Shown: positions 1-12,400 of the stretch, piece by piece
How the letters are laid out: every line of letters begins with the position of its first letter
How positions within the stretch are numbered: position 1 is the first letter of the stretch
Origin: Triparma columacea
Lineage: Eukaryota > Sar > Bolidophyceae > Parmales > Triparmaceae
DNA length: 64,000 nucleotides
Direction: 5' to 3'
NCBI GenBank assembly: GCA_030267965.1
Contig: BRYA01001451.1
Coordinates: 37,677 to 101,676 of the forward strand
Notes under the pieces: model-generated
Seen by the model: only the letters and a program-made list of their open reading frames with translations
What the model was told of the DNA's origin: nothing
The model's database searches: none
Position numbers and translations under genes: made by a program

Positions 1-404
1 ACTTCGGCTTCCTTGACGGCTCTCTCCGTCGCAACTTCGACCGCAGTGGTCAAGTTGAGAGGTGAATAAATGTCACGGAACCACTCGTCATCAATATGCA
101 CATTGAAGAAGGACCGGAGGATGGTGGTCCCAAAGTCCGCCCTATAATCATCGTACTTATCCTGCAATTGGCTTTTATCCCCTTCTTCATCTGGCTTCTT
201 GGCCCCACCCTCCCCATTCCTGCTCTTGGTGTGTTCACGATAACAGAACTCGTCAAAACTCATCATGGGCGCATCGACGTAATCGAAGAACGGCGGCTTG
301 ACAGGAGGGGGCGGAGGCTCCCGCCGAGGAGGCTTGTTACCTTGAGGGCGATCTCGCTTTGGAATCAAGGGCTTGACGGTGCCATCGGGAGGCTGCCAGT
401 CCAT
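1..404 (-). CDS. ARS2/SERRATE-like protein, N-terminal part (cut by window edge)
   Basis: The first 134 or so residues are present, starting at the ATG at 404 (MDWQPPDGTV), and the gene runs off the left edge. After a Pro/Arg-rich leader there is a helical segment around residues 52-120. It contains MSFDEFCYREH, DKYDDYRADF, FFNVHIDDEWFRDIYSP and TAVEVATERAVKEAE. This spacing matches the N-terminal domain of ARS2/SERRATE proteins (YEEYK...FFEAHKDEEWFREKYHP). In other eukaryotes ARS2 bridges the nuclear cap-binding complex to small-RNA processing and RNA decay. The family call rests on this domain alone, because the zinc finger and C-terminus lie outside the window. No intron is needed in the visible part. 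Confidence 0.65.
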   Translation of the reverse strand, partial: MDWQPPDGTVKPLIPKRDRPQGNKPPRREPPPPPVKPPFFDYVDAPMMSFDEFCYREHTKSRNGEGGAKKPDEEGDKSQLQDKYDDYRADFGTTILRSFFNVHIDDEWFRDIYSPLNLTTAVEVATERAVKEAE

Positions 405-823
405 AACTATAAGGAGAATATAAGGAGAAGGGGAGGGGAGTGTTAGGTTTGTAAATGCTATCAAAACAAACGACAAGCATACAAGAATCGTCAAAAGCTT
501 GTGAGGAGTTGGAAACATGAGACGAAATTAGGGACGCTAGTCTCGGAGGTGATATTATGTGCTGATATTGTGCTGATACTATCATTAGATGGGACATGAC
601 TGACAACAATATTTAGAAATGAGCATTATACGACACATACGCACAACAAAATCAACTAAGAATGCTTAAATTCCCACCTAAAACTAAATACCTTGGGGGA
701 CGGACTTGGGCAGGGTGGGGGGGGCAGGAGGGGGAGGTCTTTGAGGTAAATAATTGTCAGAACGCGACTGTATGAACAAGAAAGAAAGCGAAAATTATTT
801 CTAGTTGAAACGATCAAACTCAG
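405..823. other. Intergenic, ARS2-like promoter and DERA 3' flank
   Basis: No convincing gene. It holds the upstream region of the ARS2-like gene and the 3' flank of the aldolase gene. A G-rich run lies near 715-740. A reverse-strand ORF at 337-609 overlaps the ARS2 start in another frame and has no family signal. Confidence 0.5.
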
Positions 824-2188
824 CTAAACACTTGGCATATAGTAATCGGCAGCGTACTGCCCGAAGGCGTTGTGGTAGAGCTGCCTCTCGCAATCATTCA
901 ATAAGCTACTGGCGCCGAATCGAAACATTTCATTGTTCAGGTAGGAGTCACCCAGTTCGTCCTTGACAAGGGCGAGGTAAGTGAGGGCGTCCTTGGCAGT
1001 GGAGATGCCGCCAGCCGGCTTGTACCCGACTCTGAAGCCGGTCCTATCGCGGTAATCTCGGATCGCCCTGAGCATGCAGAGCGAGACAGGGAGGGTAGCG
1101 TTGACTGGCTCTTTTCCGGTGGAGGTCTTGATGAAGTCAGCACCAGCCATCATACAAACGAGGGAGGCCTTGTAAACGTTCTCAAACGTGGCGAGCTCCC
1201 CAGTGGCTAGAATGGTCTTCATCTCAGCGTCCCCGCAGGCCGCCTTGAAGAGCTTGACCTCCTCGTAGACTTCATCCCACCTTCCTTGGAGGACGAGATC
1301 CCTTGACAAGACGATGTCAATCTCTCTGGAGTGGGAGGAACAAAGTGACGACCGAAAGGGTTGGTTAATGCACAAAAATCCTTGGGGGCGCGCGGATAAA
1401 TTCACCGTGCGCAATGATAGATATCGCTCCGATGCCATTTCGCTGCCTCGTCCCACTCTCACCTCGCCCCGTCTGCGACGCATTGCTCAATTTCCTGGAG
1501 CTTGTGCTCAGTCTTGATCTGCCCAGAAGGAAACCCGGTCGCAACGCTCGCGACCGGAATGCTGGAACCCTCCAGAGCATCGACGGCGTCCTGCACCCTC
1601 GCGGGATAAACGCAGACTGCGCCTGTCGTTATGAAGTCATGAGGGACACCAAGCTTATCCATGATGTCCCGCCGGACGGGGCTCCTTGCCTTGGCGCAAA
1701 GGCGCCGGACGTTGCCCTGGGTGTCATCTCCAGATAGAGTGGTGAGGTCGATGCAGGAAATCGCCCTGAGCAGCCAGGCAGCCTGGTTAGCCTTCGCAAG
1801 GAGGGGCAGGGGGAGGGGGAGGGAGGTTGGGAAGTGGGTTAGGTTACAAGACGACGAGGAACCTTCTTCGCTCGGCCGCCTATTAACTCCCCCTCGAACC
1901 TCCCTCCCACGTCCACCCCGTCAACCCCACCCTTCTTACCTTCTTGACTGTTCTACGTCCAGAGATCTCAGATGCTCTTCGGATGAGGCCAGCATGGTTA
2001 ACATTGGAGGACTCGACCCAGTGATTATCGAGCTGCATACCTGGATTGTACTTTGAGTGAGATTCAGAGCTCTGGGAGATGGGGGAGATGAAAGGAAGGT
2101 CAGAGGTCGAGAGAGCCTCTGTGGTCATGGAACTACTGGACCTTGCGCGGAGGAGGGATCGGAAGGGTTTCAAATTTTGCATTAGCAT
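824..2188 (-). CDS. deoC: Deoxyribose-phosphate aldolase
   Basis: Class I aldolase that splits 2-deoxyribose-5-phosphate into glyceraldehyde-3-phosphate and acetaldehyde. Exons are 2188-1940, 1791-1463 and 1325-824; all phases join to give 359 residues. The order AAWLLRAISCIDLTTLSGDD, AVCVYPARVQDAV, IPVASVATGFPSG, EIDIVLSRDLVLQG, KTILATGEL, DFIKTSTGKE and VGYKPAGGIS follows the animal DERA type throughout, including the C-terminal FGQYAADYYMPSV. The Schiff-base lysine is in DFIKTSTGK and the second catalytic lysine in GYKPAGG. About 85 Ser/Arg-rich N-terminal residues precede the barrel and could be an organelle leader, although the ATG at 2182 or the internal MTTEAL could also serve as start. 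Introns begin GTAAG and GTGAG. The gene is head-to-head with thymidine phosphorylase, the enzyme two steps upstream in the same catabolic route. Confidence 0.93.
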
Positions 2189-2343
2189 GATCTCAGGCCG
2201 GGGCAAATCGAATTAGGCTCGGAGGAACAGGACGAGAGGCGCTTTTAGAGTGCAAGTTAGTTGTCCTTGACCTTTTCGGAGAAGAAATTGTGGCAATTCC
2301 ACACTTTGCAAAAGGCAAAGGATCCACGACGTTCGCGAAAATT
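2189..2343. promoter_or_regulatory. Shared divergent promoter region, deoC/deoA
   Basis: Only 155 bases separate the start codons of the two divergent deoxyribonucleoside-catabolism genes, so both 5' leaders and core promoters must lie here. I see no TATA box. The segment is a candidate bidirectional promoter by position only. Confidence 0.5.
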
Positions 2344-3907
2344 ATGGCTAGTAGACTACTATTTCACTCCTCAAAGAGAGCGAATGGCATGTTCCTTGGT
2401 AGGAACGTGTCGCAGGGAACTGGGCTTAGCCCCTTGGCACTAAGGACCATGTCGTCTGCGACCAGTCAGTCTCCAGCTTTGTTCATCAGCGACAAAAGGT
2501 ATGGCAAGGAGCACACGACGGAGGAGATCGGGGGCTTCATCAAGGGCTTCCAGGACGGCAAGGTCAAGGATTACCAAATGAGTGCATGGCTCATGGCAGT
2601 GTGCTTGGTGAGTAGTGGAGGGAGGTGGGAGGAGGGAGGAGAAAGAAGAGAGGGCAATTTACTTGTTGTAACACCGACTAACACGAACACGCTGCTCTTC
2701 GCAGAACGGAATGAGCCCTCGTGAGACTGCCGACTTGACCCGCTTCATGACGGAGTCTGGGGACATTGCTGATCTGTCCTCTGTGCCTGGGACATCTGTG
2801 GACAAGCACAGCACCGGAGGGGTCGGTGACAAAATCTCGCTCATCCTAGCACCACTCGTGGCCAGTTTTGGGCTGGTCGTTCCCATGATGAGCGGAAGGG
2901 GGCTGGGTCACACGGGGGGAACCCTCGATAAGCTCGAGAGCATCCCGGGGTTCAATTGCGATCTCGCGATGGACGAGTTCCTCGACGTTTTGAGGGACAT
3001 TGGGGTGGCGATGATCAGCCCAGCAGGGGACATGGCGCCGGTCGACAAGCGCGTTTACGCGCTTAGGGACGTAACCTCAACCGTGAGGGCCATCCCCTTG
3101 CAAACGGCCTCGATCATGTGCAAGAAGTTGGCAGAGAACCCAGAATCTCTCGTCTTGGACGTCAAGTTCGGGAGTGGCGCCTTTAACCCTAACCCTGAGG
3201 AGAGCATCGAGTTGGCAAAGAGCATGGTGGAAGCAGGGGAGGGGAGTGGGAAGCAAACCACCGCCTTCATTACTAGCATGGACGAGCCAATCGGTAAAGC
3301 AGTTGGGAACTGGTTTGAGGTAGTCGAGAGCGTGGAGACGCTCAGGGGGGAGGGACCGAAAGATCTAGAGGACCTTGTAGTCGTGCAGGGAGGACAAATG
3401 CTCCTGCAGGGGGGAGTCTGCGGAAGCCTGAACGAAGGGATCGCCATGGCTAGGGAGAACCTCAGGAACGGCAAGGCGTTGGAGAAGTTCTGGCAGATGG
3501 TTGAGAGGCAGGGAGGAGACGTGGACGTCGTGAAAGGGGTGAAGGAGTACCCTAAGGCTAAGTTTAGGGAGGAGGTCAGAGCATCCAAGGCCGGGGTGGT
3601 TGGGAAGATTGACGCTCTGCAGGTCGGCCTCGCTGGGGTCCATCTTGGCGCAGGGAGAAAATACATTGAAGACAAGGTGGATTTCACCGCTGGGATCTTG
3701 CTGGGAAAGAAGGTTGGAGACAGGGTTGAGGAGGGGGACCTCTTGGCCGAGTGCTTCGGAAACGACGAAAAGGTTATGAAAGAGAGCGGCAGAAGGGTTG
3801 GGGAAGCTTTCCAGTTTGGCGAAATGAGGGAGGGCGGGGACTTGATTAGGTACATTGTCAGGGGGGGAGGGGAAGTGGAGGAGTTCGACCAAAGTCTTTT
3901 GAAGTGA
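2344..3907 (+). CDS. deoA: Thymidine (pyrimidine-nucleoside) phosphorylase
   Basis: Catalyses phosphorolysis of thymidine/deoxyuridine to base plus deoxyribose-1-phosphate. Exons 2344-2607 and 2705-3907 are joined in phase 0 (GTGAGT...GCAG), giving 488 residues. The signature region reads VDKHSTGGVGDKISL, PMMSGRGLGHTGGTLDKLES and KRVYALRDVTSTV, then LDVKFGSGAF and, near the C-terminus, GRKYIEDKVDFTAGI. All three domains of the nucleoside phosphorylase II family are present at normal length. The first roughly 60 residues (MASRLLFHSSKRANG) are basic, lack acids and may target mitochondria. An ATG at MSSATSQ could make a shorter cytosolic form. The protein resembles bacterial DeoA and animal TYMP equally by eye. 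Its partner deoC is divergent at 155 bases. Confidence 0.94.
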
Positions 3908-4047
3908 GGTCGGGAAGGTGGGGAAGCAGGTTGTTGGAATACAAGAAGCCTTTTCCACAAATTCTGTTTCGTTTTTCTTTGATGCTGCTTGGGAAAGGGA
4001 ATTTCCAAAAAAATTCACATTCAGAACGCGCAACATCGAAGTAACAG

Positions 4048-6329
4048 ATGCCACCATTCTCATCTTTATCTTCCCGGAATTCGAGTGTAATTCTAGCCGT
4101 GGTCCTAGTCTCCTTCCTTTTAATCACCCTTTGTCGGTGGCCTCTCAAATTTCAGACCACCTCAACCTCAATCTTTCACGTTAGGACTGCAAAAAATAGT
4201 AGCGAGGTGGGGAATGGCACGGAGAGTGATCGGGCAAACCCTAACCATTTTGTTCGCGAACCTGAAATACAGCACCCAAAGGGAAGGGATGCTATGGTGA
4301 AGTTCATTCGAGAGGACATTCTCCCTTCTGCCGTGTCGAAATGCCGCGAATCCCGCCTCAGCTTCTTAACCCAATTCCACGAGATACCACGAGACAAAAT
4401 TCCCGACATGGGAAATACAAAAGGAGTCGATTCCTGCCGAGGTAAACCTGCACTTTACTCTCGACTTGGTATATTCACTGGCTACACCTCCTTGCCTTCC
4501 GATGATGTTCCTTTCTCCACCTCCAGATACAACCACATGATCCTCTTCCCCTGCGGCGCGGACGATTCTGACAAACGTGGGTTTAACGCTTTTCACAACG
4601 TTAGTTACTACAGCTCGATGTCAGGCCCTGCGCTCGTGAATCCCGTGATTAAACAGTTGGACGTTGACGGTCTGCCGTTGTGGTTGCTGAGCTACAGGGT
4701 TGTAATTCCTGGAACTTATAGGTTGAAGGTGTTTGTAAGGTGAGTAATGGCAACACGCAACTCTTCGGGTACGATGCCATAATCCCGTGCAGTTAACTCC
4801 GTAACCCACCCTCCCCCCTCACCCCGCGCATTGTAGATTCTACAACGATTTCAACCAACGGAATTATGTGTTTTTTGGGGAGAGCGAGTCGAGACCATGC
4901 CCAGGTGAATTTTGTAAGCACCGAACAAATGATGCTAAAAAGGATTGCGCGAAGGAGAGCGCAATTGTTGATGTTGACGTTGTTGTTGATGGAGGTGTGG
5001 GGGGGGAGAAGACTTTGGGGGAGTTGGGGCTGGAATTCTTGGATTTGCCGCTTTCGCAGAATGGGGATGGCAGCGCGGACGGTTTCTGGGCTCGCGTTGG
5101 TCGGAATACAAATGATTGTATGTCCTCCCTGCAGGATATCAACAAAGTATTCGAAGGGAATCCGTGCAAGTTATCAGGAGAATCGATCGATGGTGCTTCG
5201 CCCGTCTACGCTTGGCAGCCGAGCGATCGGAGGTACAAATTCTACTCGAGTACAGAGATTGGGAAATGTTTTGAGGACAGGGGCATCAAGAAGGTACTCA
5301 TACAAGGGGACAGTCAGGCGAGGTCGCTGTTTGCTCCCTTCCCAAGTCTTCTTGGGGACTTGGATCTTGGTCCAACGTTTATGGATGATTTGAAACAGAA
5401 GCTCAAAGACAACGACGACGGCTCTGGATCGACCAGGATGTCGAATCTCGGTCCTAACAAACTAGAGGTGATTTACACACAGGAGTGGGGGGAGAATTCT
5501 GACTTTACGGACGCCAAGTTCAAGAAGGAAAAACTTTTCGAGGAAGGGGGACCAGAAGTATTCATCTACAACGCCGGAATTCCAGCTCATAAGTCTTTCG
5601 GCGACAGCATTGACTTCCAAAAGTGGTGGATTGGCAAGGTCTCGGCGCCCGGGGCTGTCGTTCCCAAGGTACTCGTGTTCATACTACCGGTCACACTGCA
5701 GGGCCAGAGGAATGCTTATTGGTCAAAGATGTACAACCTGCAATTCGTTGAGAAACTGGAGCGAATTGCCAAGAACTTAGGTGAGTGAGGGCGTTGTGGG
5801 CGTTTACGTGGACTATACGGACGCGGCGACGGTGAAGGTGGCCCGGCAACCAGTTGATCAAATATCCCCTACAGACCTCCTAACCGGCAACGCCACACGC
5901 TCCCTTCCAGGTTTCAGCGTCCTCCGTTTGGATCAATTAACCATGGGGTGGGACGTAACAACGACTGGTCAGATGGACGGCTTCCACTACAACTTCAACG
6001 CCATGTCCATGGGGGCGATGATTGTTATCAACACGATATGCAACATTCCGTTAAAGGACTATGCCGAGGGAAGGTTTTACGATGTTGGGGAGAAGCTCAA
6101 GGTCGATAGTGATAGCAGTGATTTGTTGTTCACGTACGAGAAAACAACGGTTACAATCGACGGTGGCCGGGAGGCTGATGTCCTCGTACCTGCATCAGAC
6201 AGATACGAGAAGAGCAAAGAGGGGGAGAGTTGGAAAATAGTCAACCCATGCAACTGCTTTGATACAGAGAGGATCGTGCCATACAATTTGGTCGAAGACC
6301 CCGTAAGTTTTGACGTTTTCGGAGATTAA
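4048..6329 (+). CDS. Type II membrane protein with SGNH/PC-esterase-like domain
   Basis: Exons 4048-4739, 4837-5780 and 5911-6329 give 684 residues. Residues about 14-30 form one hydrophobic anchor (VILAVVLVSFLLI) after a short Ser-rich tail, so the bulk should face the secretory lumen. The C-terminal half has a GDS block (VLIQGDSQARSLF) and, near the end of the fold, DGFHYN. GDS plus DxxH is the catalytic pattern of the NXPE/PC-esterase/TBL group of SGNH-fold esterases and acetyltransferases. Intron 2 falls between these two motifs; without splicing the frame stops at 5786. Many Cys and Asn-X-Ser/Thr sites fit lumenal location. The substrate is unknown; a polysaccharide O-acetyl group is the usual one in the family. 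Confidence 0.68.
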
Positions 6330-6395
6330 GTGGAAAGGGAAATAAACTTTTTGATTCCACGAAAATAAATTTAAAGCATCCATACGGAATCTCTT

Positions 6396-9193
6396 TTAAT
6401 GCCATTGTTGTTGTTGGCCTTGTCCTTGTTGGGCGGAGTTGAGGATCGAAGAAAGCTCCCTTAACGCCTTATCCTTTTTGGCAATGACTTTGTCCTTCTC
6501 CTCAAGCATCCGCAGCCTCTCCTCAGCGACAGCCTCGATGCCTTCGTGCACTTTATCTGGCGAGCCTTCCATGAGAATGAGAGCGGACTTAATTTTCACG
6601 GGGAGATTCTCCTTGTAGGATTTGTCAGGGGACGGTGCAAAGCAGACCGAGCGCACAGATTTTGCTGTCGCAGAACCGTCGTCGCTGCTGTGGGATGAAG
6701 TTACGGACGAGGCACAGCAAATTTTCACAGGAACATAATCGGAGTCGCGAGAGTCATCATTGTCATCATTGTCGGCAAAGACGTCATCGAGGCACTCAGC
6801 AAGTTTATTGACGGTAGTCGAAGTAGACGCAGCCATGGCCCAAGCGTGAGAGCTTGTGACGGACGCATCTTCTTGGGGATCCGGGGCGTCGGTGTCACCG
6901 TCGATGGACCTCGAACTTTCAATGTAACCGAGATCTCCAAGATTAAGCTCCCCGCTATCGTCATTCACTTCAACCTCGACGACGTCAAGCCCTCCGAGCT
7001 TGGTGTTCTCAAGCACCTTTTTGCTTGAAGTAAAGATAAAACCTCCTGAGGACGAGGACGACGTGCTCGCGTTATCTGCCGCGACTGGGGACAGCACTTC
7101 GAGTTTGTAGCCGTTAGGGTCAACCTGGAGGCATTTCAGCTGTTCGAGGAGCTCTTCTTCTTTACCGTCGAACTGCACCATGATTGAGTCGAAGTTTACG
7201 ACTTGTTCAGGTGCCACGTCCTTGAGGCACTCGAAAATATCTCTTCTCATACGCTCCTTCAACTTCGTCTTTTTCCTTCTTCTGCACAGCATGGCAAGGC
7301 AAAAAGCGACCATCGCCGCCAACACAGCAGCAACGCCAGCCGCAATGTAAATTGTCGTGTCATTGGACGAGTTGTTTGTAGTCTGTATCGGGTTGCTGAT
7401 CGAGGAAGGCGAGGGGGCACTGGTAGGTTGGGCAGAGAAGGCATTGAGAAGTTTCGATCGAATTGATTCTAGAGCTGCAATTGGGGAAAGTGGGGAAAGT
7501 AGCGTTAGTAAAGAACGGCGGCCACGACATTCGAACTTTTGACATTCTAACCTCGCTCCACTCGATCCTTCACGGGGGTTGGTGGTTCAGGGTTTGGATT
7601 GACGCTGAAAGTCAACGTCATGTTGACAACCATTGGGGTATTCGAGGGGTTTGTCGAGAGGTTTAAGTCTCCTCCGACGATAGAGGCAAGGTTGCGTATG
7701 CCGGCACGTCCTCGGAGCAGGCGACCGGGAGTCGGCAATAGGACAGGGTCGATTGCGGCGTACAAAATGTCTTTTAGCACTGCGCGAAGTGTTAGGAGGA
7801 AGGGGAGTTCAGGAGCGAGGTTTAGTAGCATATATATCGGTAAGGTGGCCCTCGCAAAGTCGTGTCCGCGATGCTATTGGCCAACCTCACCTTCACGCTG
7901 GGCTGCAGTTGGGCTTGCGTTGAGTCGGACATCAAAAGTGAATGCCACCTCGAACTCAGCGAACGGCTGACTGGAGGCAGTCGGAGCGGGAGTTTCATCT
8001 GGAGTGGGAGAGATAGAGCCAGAAGAGCAGACATATCCATTTGCGTAAGAGTTAACACAAACAAGTGGTAGAACGCAAGACTGGACGAGGGGAGAGCAAC
8101 GGGAGGATTCTTGCCCGGTCAAACAAATGCCCTGCGACGAGCGAAGCGAGTCACAGGAAATTGCCGCGTTAGCGGAAAGGAACTACTGCTTAGTACGTTG
8201 GCAGATTCATCGTTGTCCGTGTGTGTATGTGCGGCGGCGTGTGTATTTTTAATTTTCATTCTCACCTCGACACAAAACCCCCCGTCGCAGTCGTCGTTAC
8301 CGCTGCATTCTGCATTCATGCAAAAACCTTCCGAATCACAAATGAGCCCTGACTCGCAATCTTCCTCCGATCGACAATCTCCATTAAGAGGAGACAGTTT
8401 ACAAAAATCTTTGTTTCTGTAGTAAGTGTCGTTCACTGGGAGGACAGGCTGAATCGAGCGACGATTGACGAGATGAGCAGGAATGCAATAATATAGCGCA
8501 GCGTCATCGTTCATACGATCATTGTTTCGCCTCTGCACTCTCTCACCTCTCTCCATCCAACGTCCGTCCCCAAGTTTAAGGTGACAGAATAATGTTCCCG
8601 ACAAGCATCCTCGTCTGGTGCCCCGACACACACAGGGCACCACCACGGATGACCTCTATCACCCTCTTTAACCGTCCCTGTCTTATAGGGGCCGTAGCAC
8701 ATGCAGTGGCTGCAATGAGCGAAGCAAATCGTGAAAATAAGGTAAGGGCAATGGGAATGTGTTGGCACACAACCTTCTCTTATCTTACCTGTCCCATTTC
8801 TCGTCTACCAGGATAGAACAAGAAGGGTACTTGAAGCGACAGTTGTTTTCTGCGCAAGCGAGGGGAGTAGGGAGGGAGTGAGTCTTACATGTCGATTAGC
8901 CTCGACAAACATAAAGAACACGTACCAATGTAAATAGACCAGACGTGACTGTCGGCGTCGTGACTGTCAGAATTAAGTAAGACATCGACGGGATGCTCTA
9001 CATCCCATTCAAACATTTTAAAATGATGATTTTGATGATTTTGTCGTTTCAGGTTTTTCGACTCCTCGCCAGTTTGTTGGTTTTGAGAGGTGTGAGATTG
9101 AAACGAGACCGTATCAAGAAGAGGAATAGTATTAATAGAACATACAACTATCGGCAATACCGCCAGAAACCATATAAGAAGGCTTTTTTCCAT
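6396..9193 (-). CDS. Cys-rich type I membrane protein A with heterokont-type cytoplasmic tail
   Basis: Seven exons fit in phase: 9193-8926, 8849-8789, 8709-8547, 8448-8266, 8080-7891, 7779-7552 and 7474-6396, giving 723 residues. It starts with a signal peptide (MEKSLLIWFLAVLPIVVCS). Next comes an ectodomain with Cys pairs (CMCYGPY, WWCPVCVG, then CRSEEDCESGLICDSEGFC and CSGNDDCDGGFC), resembling small disulfide modules that mark off GxC segments. A Thr/Pro linker and one membrane span (YIAAGVAAVLAAMVAFCLAML) lead to RRRKK. The acidic, Ser-rich tail contains VNFDSIMVQFDGKEEELLEQL and ends in a helical KDKALRELSSIL region and Gln-rich tail. The tail motif recurs in gene B just upstream on the same strand (9406-13089), so the two are probably tandem paralogues. 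No enzyme domain is seen. A receptor or scaffold role is inference. Confidence 0.62.
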
Positions 9194-9405
9194 TTGCAAT
9201 AAAAATGCTGGAGTCGTAAAATGCTAGTAACTTTGAAATAATGCAGGAGAGTGTGAGTTATTTAAACAACACTATTGTCTCCAAAAGGAGACAACACTCC
9301 AAACGGAGAGATGATCGGCTCCTATCCCTTTTTCTTGTCCACTTTCCCTCCCCCCTTCCTGTTGCCCCCTCCCCGGAACCCCTCCCCGCGCGCCCCCCAA
9401 AAGCC

Positions 9406-12400
9406 TCAAAACTCTTGAGACATGTCCGTAGAACTCAACACCGTGCTGCACGAGCTGAAAGCATCGATGGCAGCTTCAACGCCCATCCATTCCTTCTCTG
9501 AGATGAGGCCGATGATTAACTCGATCTTTTGCACGGCAATCAGATCAGGATTTCCTGGGAAGCTGTCGGCCGCGGAGAACTCCCCCGTCAGTTCGCCTCC
9601 TGTTTCCTCAAGAACCTCAGCTATGGTTTTAACGGCATCCCAATCTTCGCAAGCTATGGCTACCGCAATATCACCTTCGCTGAAGGCTGACATTGAGTTG
9701 TGGACGTTTTGTTGAAGTTGCCTGTCGATTTCGTGGACAGGCTCCTCCCCCTCTGTGGCTGAAAACGTTGAAAGAGCTAGCCCTATCACCTTGACTTCCG
9801 GCTCCTTCTCCGCCTTAACCGCAGCCTTGACCTCCTCCTTGACCTCCTCCTTGACTTCCTCCTTCATTTCTTCCTTGACCTCCTCCTTGACCTCTTCCTT
9901 CGTTTCCTCCTTGACCTCCTCCTTCACTTCTTCCTTGACCTCCTCCTCCTTCATTTCTTCCTTGACCTCCTCCTTCAGTTCCTCCGTTACCCCTTCCCCT
10001 CCCTCTTCGACGGAGGGTAAGGTCGCATCCTTTGGCATTTCGGCCGCCTCCAAGGCTGCGAGTCCTGGAGGTATGGACGCTCCAGCAGGAAAGACCCCTT
10101 TCTCCTTCGTCTGGCCCTCCGCGCGAGATAGTTTCGCCTGTGATGAGAGAATGCACAAAGAGCGTTTTGGTTAGCAAGCCTTGAGCGTCGGGACTTCGCT
10201 ATTTGCATATAACTGCTTACCTGTTTCTTTCCGATCTTCTTCGCGAAAACAATGTTAGCGGCCTTTTGTTGCTTCAAGACCGCCCTCTCGTTCAGGTCCG
10301 TTAGTTGCTCGATGAGCATCTCCTCTTTGCCCTTGAACTCGTCCAAGAGCAGGTCGATATGCGCAGTCTCAGCTGGGGCAACTCTCTCAAGGAGACCCAA
10401 TGCCTGGCCTTTGATTTCTTTGAGCTCTTCAACGGTCTTTGGGGCGTCCTTTAGCGGCTTTGCAGTGCTGTGAGCAATGCTATAATCGTCCTTGGCGTAC
10501 TTCGCGGCGAGGGATGTCGCTGCGGCAAAGTCTCCGACCTCGAAGTGGCCGTCAAGTTCCGCCATCCTTAGCGCGTTGAAGCCGTAGTCAACAACCGAGG
10601 TCCCTCCTAGTCCGGAGGACAAGGCGGAATCCTGATCCAGCGAGGAGGAAAGGGGCGCGTCGAATTTCGCTATCTCATCGGAACTTGCTGCTCCTAGAAC
10701 TCTCGAAATATCCTCTACTAGCTCCCAGTCTCCCTTGAGAACGGCAGCCTCGAGGTCAGCGTAGGTTGGAGTGACGATGTTTACCCCCCCCTTGCCCTGT
10801 GCCTTGTTCCCGGTTGGGACCGTGAGGGCCGTGGCGATATTCTGAACTGGAGACATGGACTTTGCCGGGATTTTGCTGACGGGGATAAACTGAGTGGCGC
10901 CCCTCTGTTCGAGCTGCCCGCAGACGTTACAGAGCTGCTTGTTGCAATGGCAGACCTTGGAGGCCACGCTGCCGCCGGCGCCGACGTCGTACTTCTGCCT
11001 CTTGTTCCCGTACGATTTGAGGGACGAAGTAATCGTCGAGCCATCGTAAGCGTCAGAGTCAAACTCGTCGCTGGAACTTCGCTTGCGTTTCCCTTTGTTC
11101 TTCCTACGCCAAAAGGCGACGATGAGTCCAAGACCCAATAGCCCTCCTCCTACAGAGACGCCAATTATCAGATAATTAACCCTCCCCGCAGCCACGACGG
11201 GGGCCGCAGGGATGCACGTATAAGGCTGGAAGGGGAAGAACAAAAGGAGGGAAAGTGTCTGTCAGGGGTTTTAAAAGGAAATCAGGGTGCGTGCTCACGG
11301 TGATCAGGCGCCGCACTAGATAACCATACTACCCACGAATACCAGCTTTCTCGCTCGTTGCTTTGGTCCCCGCCGCTGCCCAACTCACCTCTGTCTCTCC
11401 CCCCTCATCCGTATTGCACTTGACGGAAGCGCAGTGGTCGTCGCTGTCGCATGGGCTCCCATTTTCTCCGTCAGTGCAAGTGTTGGTGGTTGAGACGCAA
11501 ATGTCAGGCATGCCAGGGGGCGCGTCTACGTTACACTCGAGGTCCTTGACGCAGCCGCACGTGCCGGAGGTCAAACATATGCCGCTGAAGCAGTCAGTAT
11601 TGGAGGTGCAAAAGTCGTCGACCCCACCAAAGTCGACCACACCGCGCCCTTGGGACGGGGCAGCCGTAAGACTCATAGTGGGAGCAGCAGTGGGGGTGGC
11701 CTTGTTTTTTTTCCCTTTAGGAGTCGAAGTTGGTGAAGCCGTAGGATTCAAAGTTGGTGAAGCCGTAGGAGTCGAAGTTGGTGAAGCCGTAGGAGTCGAA
11801 GTTGGTGAAGCCGTAAGAGTCGAAGTTGGTGAAGCCGTAGGAGTCGGAGTTGGTGAAGCCGTAAGAGTCGAAGTTGGTGAAGCCGTAGGAGTCGAAGTTG
11901 GTGAAGCCGTAGGAGTAGTAGTGGGCTTAACGGTCAGGGCCGCAGTTGGGGCACCAGTAGGTGCCACAGTATGACTTGCAGTAGGTGAAGAAGTCTGGGG
12001 TGTGTAATTTTCGGCGCACCAGTCCGTCTGGAAGTAGCTCGCATTGTAGCCATCATAAAGTGTCATTCCCGACTCAGGGCTTGACGATCGATCATAGATC
12101 ATGCAGCAGAGCTCCTGCACGTCTTCGACGTCTTTGATGTTTGAGGGTGGTTCAGCTATAGGGGCAATTCCCCAGTATGCCTTGTCCACCGGAGTTTTGC
12201 TGATCCAGTTCAGGTAAGACTCGAAGTATGATTGGGACAACGCGCACCCCGGCATCCACCACTCAAGGAGGTAAAACGTACAAGTGTGTCCACCAGGTCG
12301 AGGCTGCGATGAGCGAGAGCGTGACAAGCGAATCGCAAAAAGGGTGAGTGGATCACGGCGAGGGGTGCATTTATACGGTACAACATATTCCAATGAATAC

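Noticed and set aside
1314..2056. Forward ORFs across the aldolase gene.
   Set aside because: They are antisense shadows of aldolase exons and introns.
5781..5910. Continuous reading from 5781 (GTG) as a separate start of the esterase C-terminus.
   Set aside because: It is better explained as a 130-base intron with GTGAGT and TTCCAG that restores frame and the motif order.
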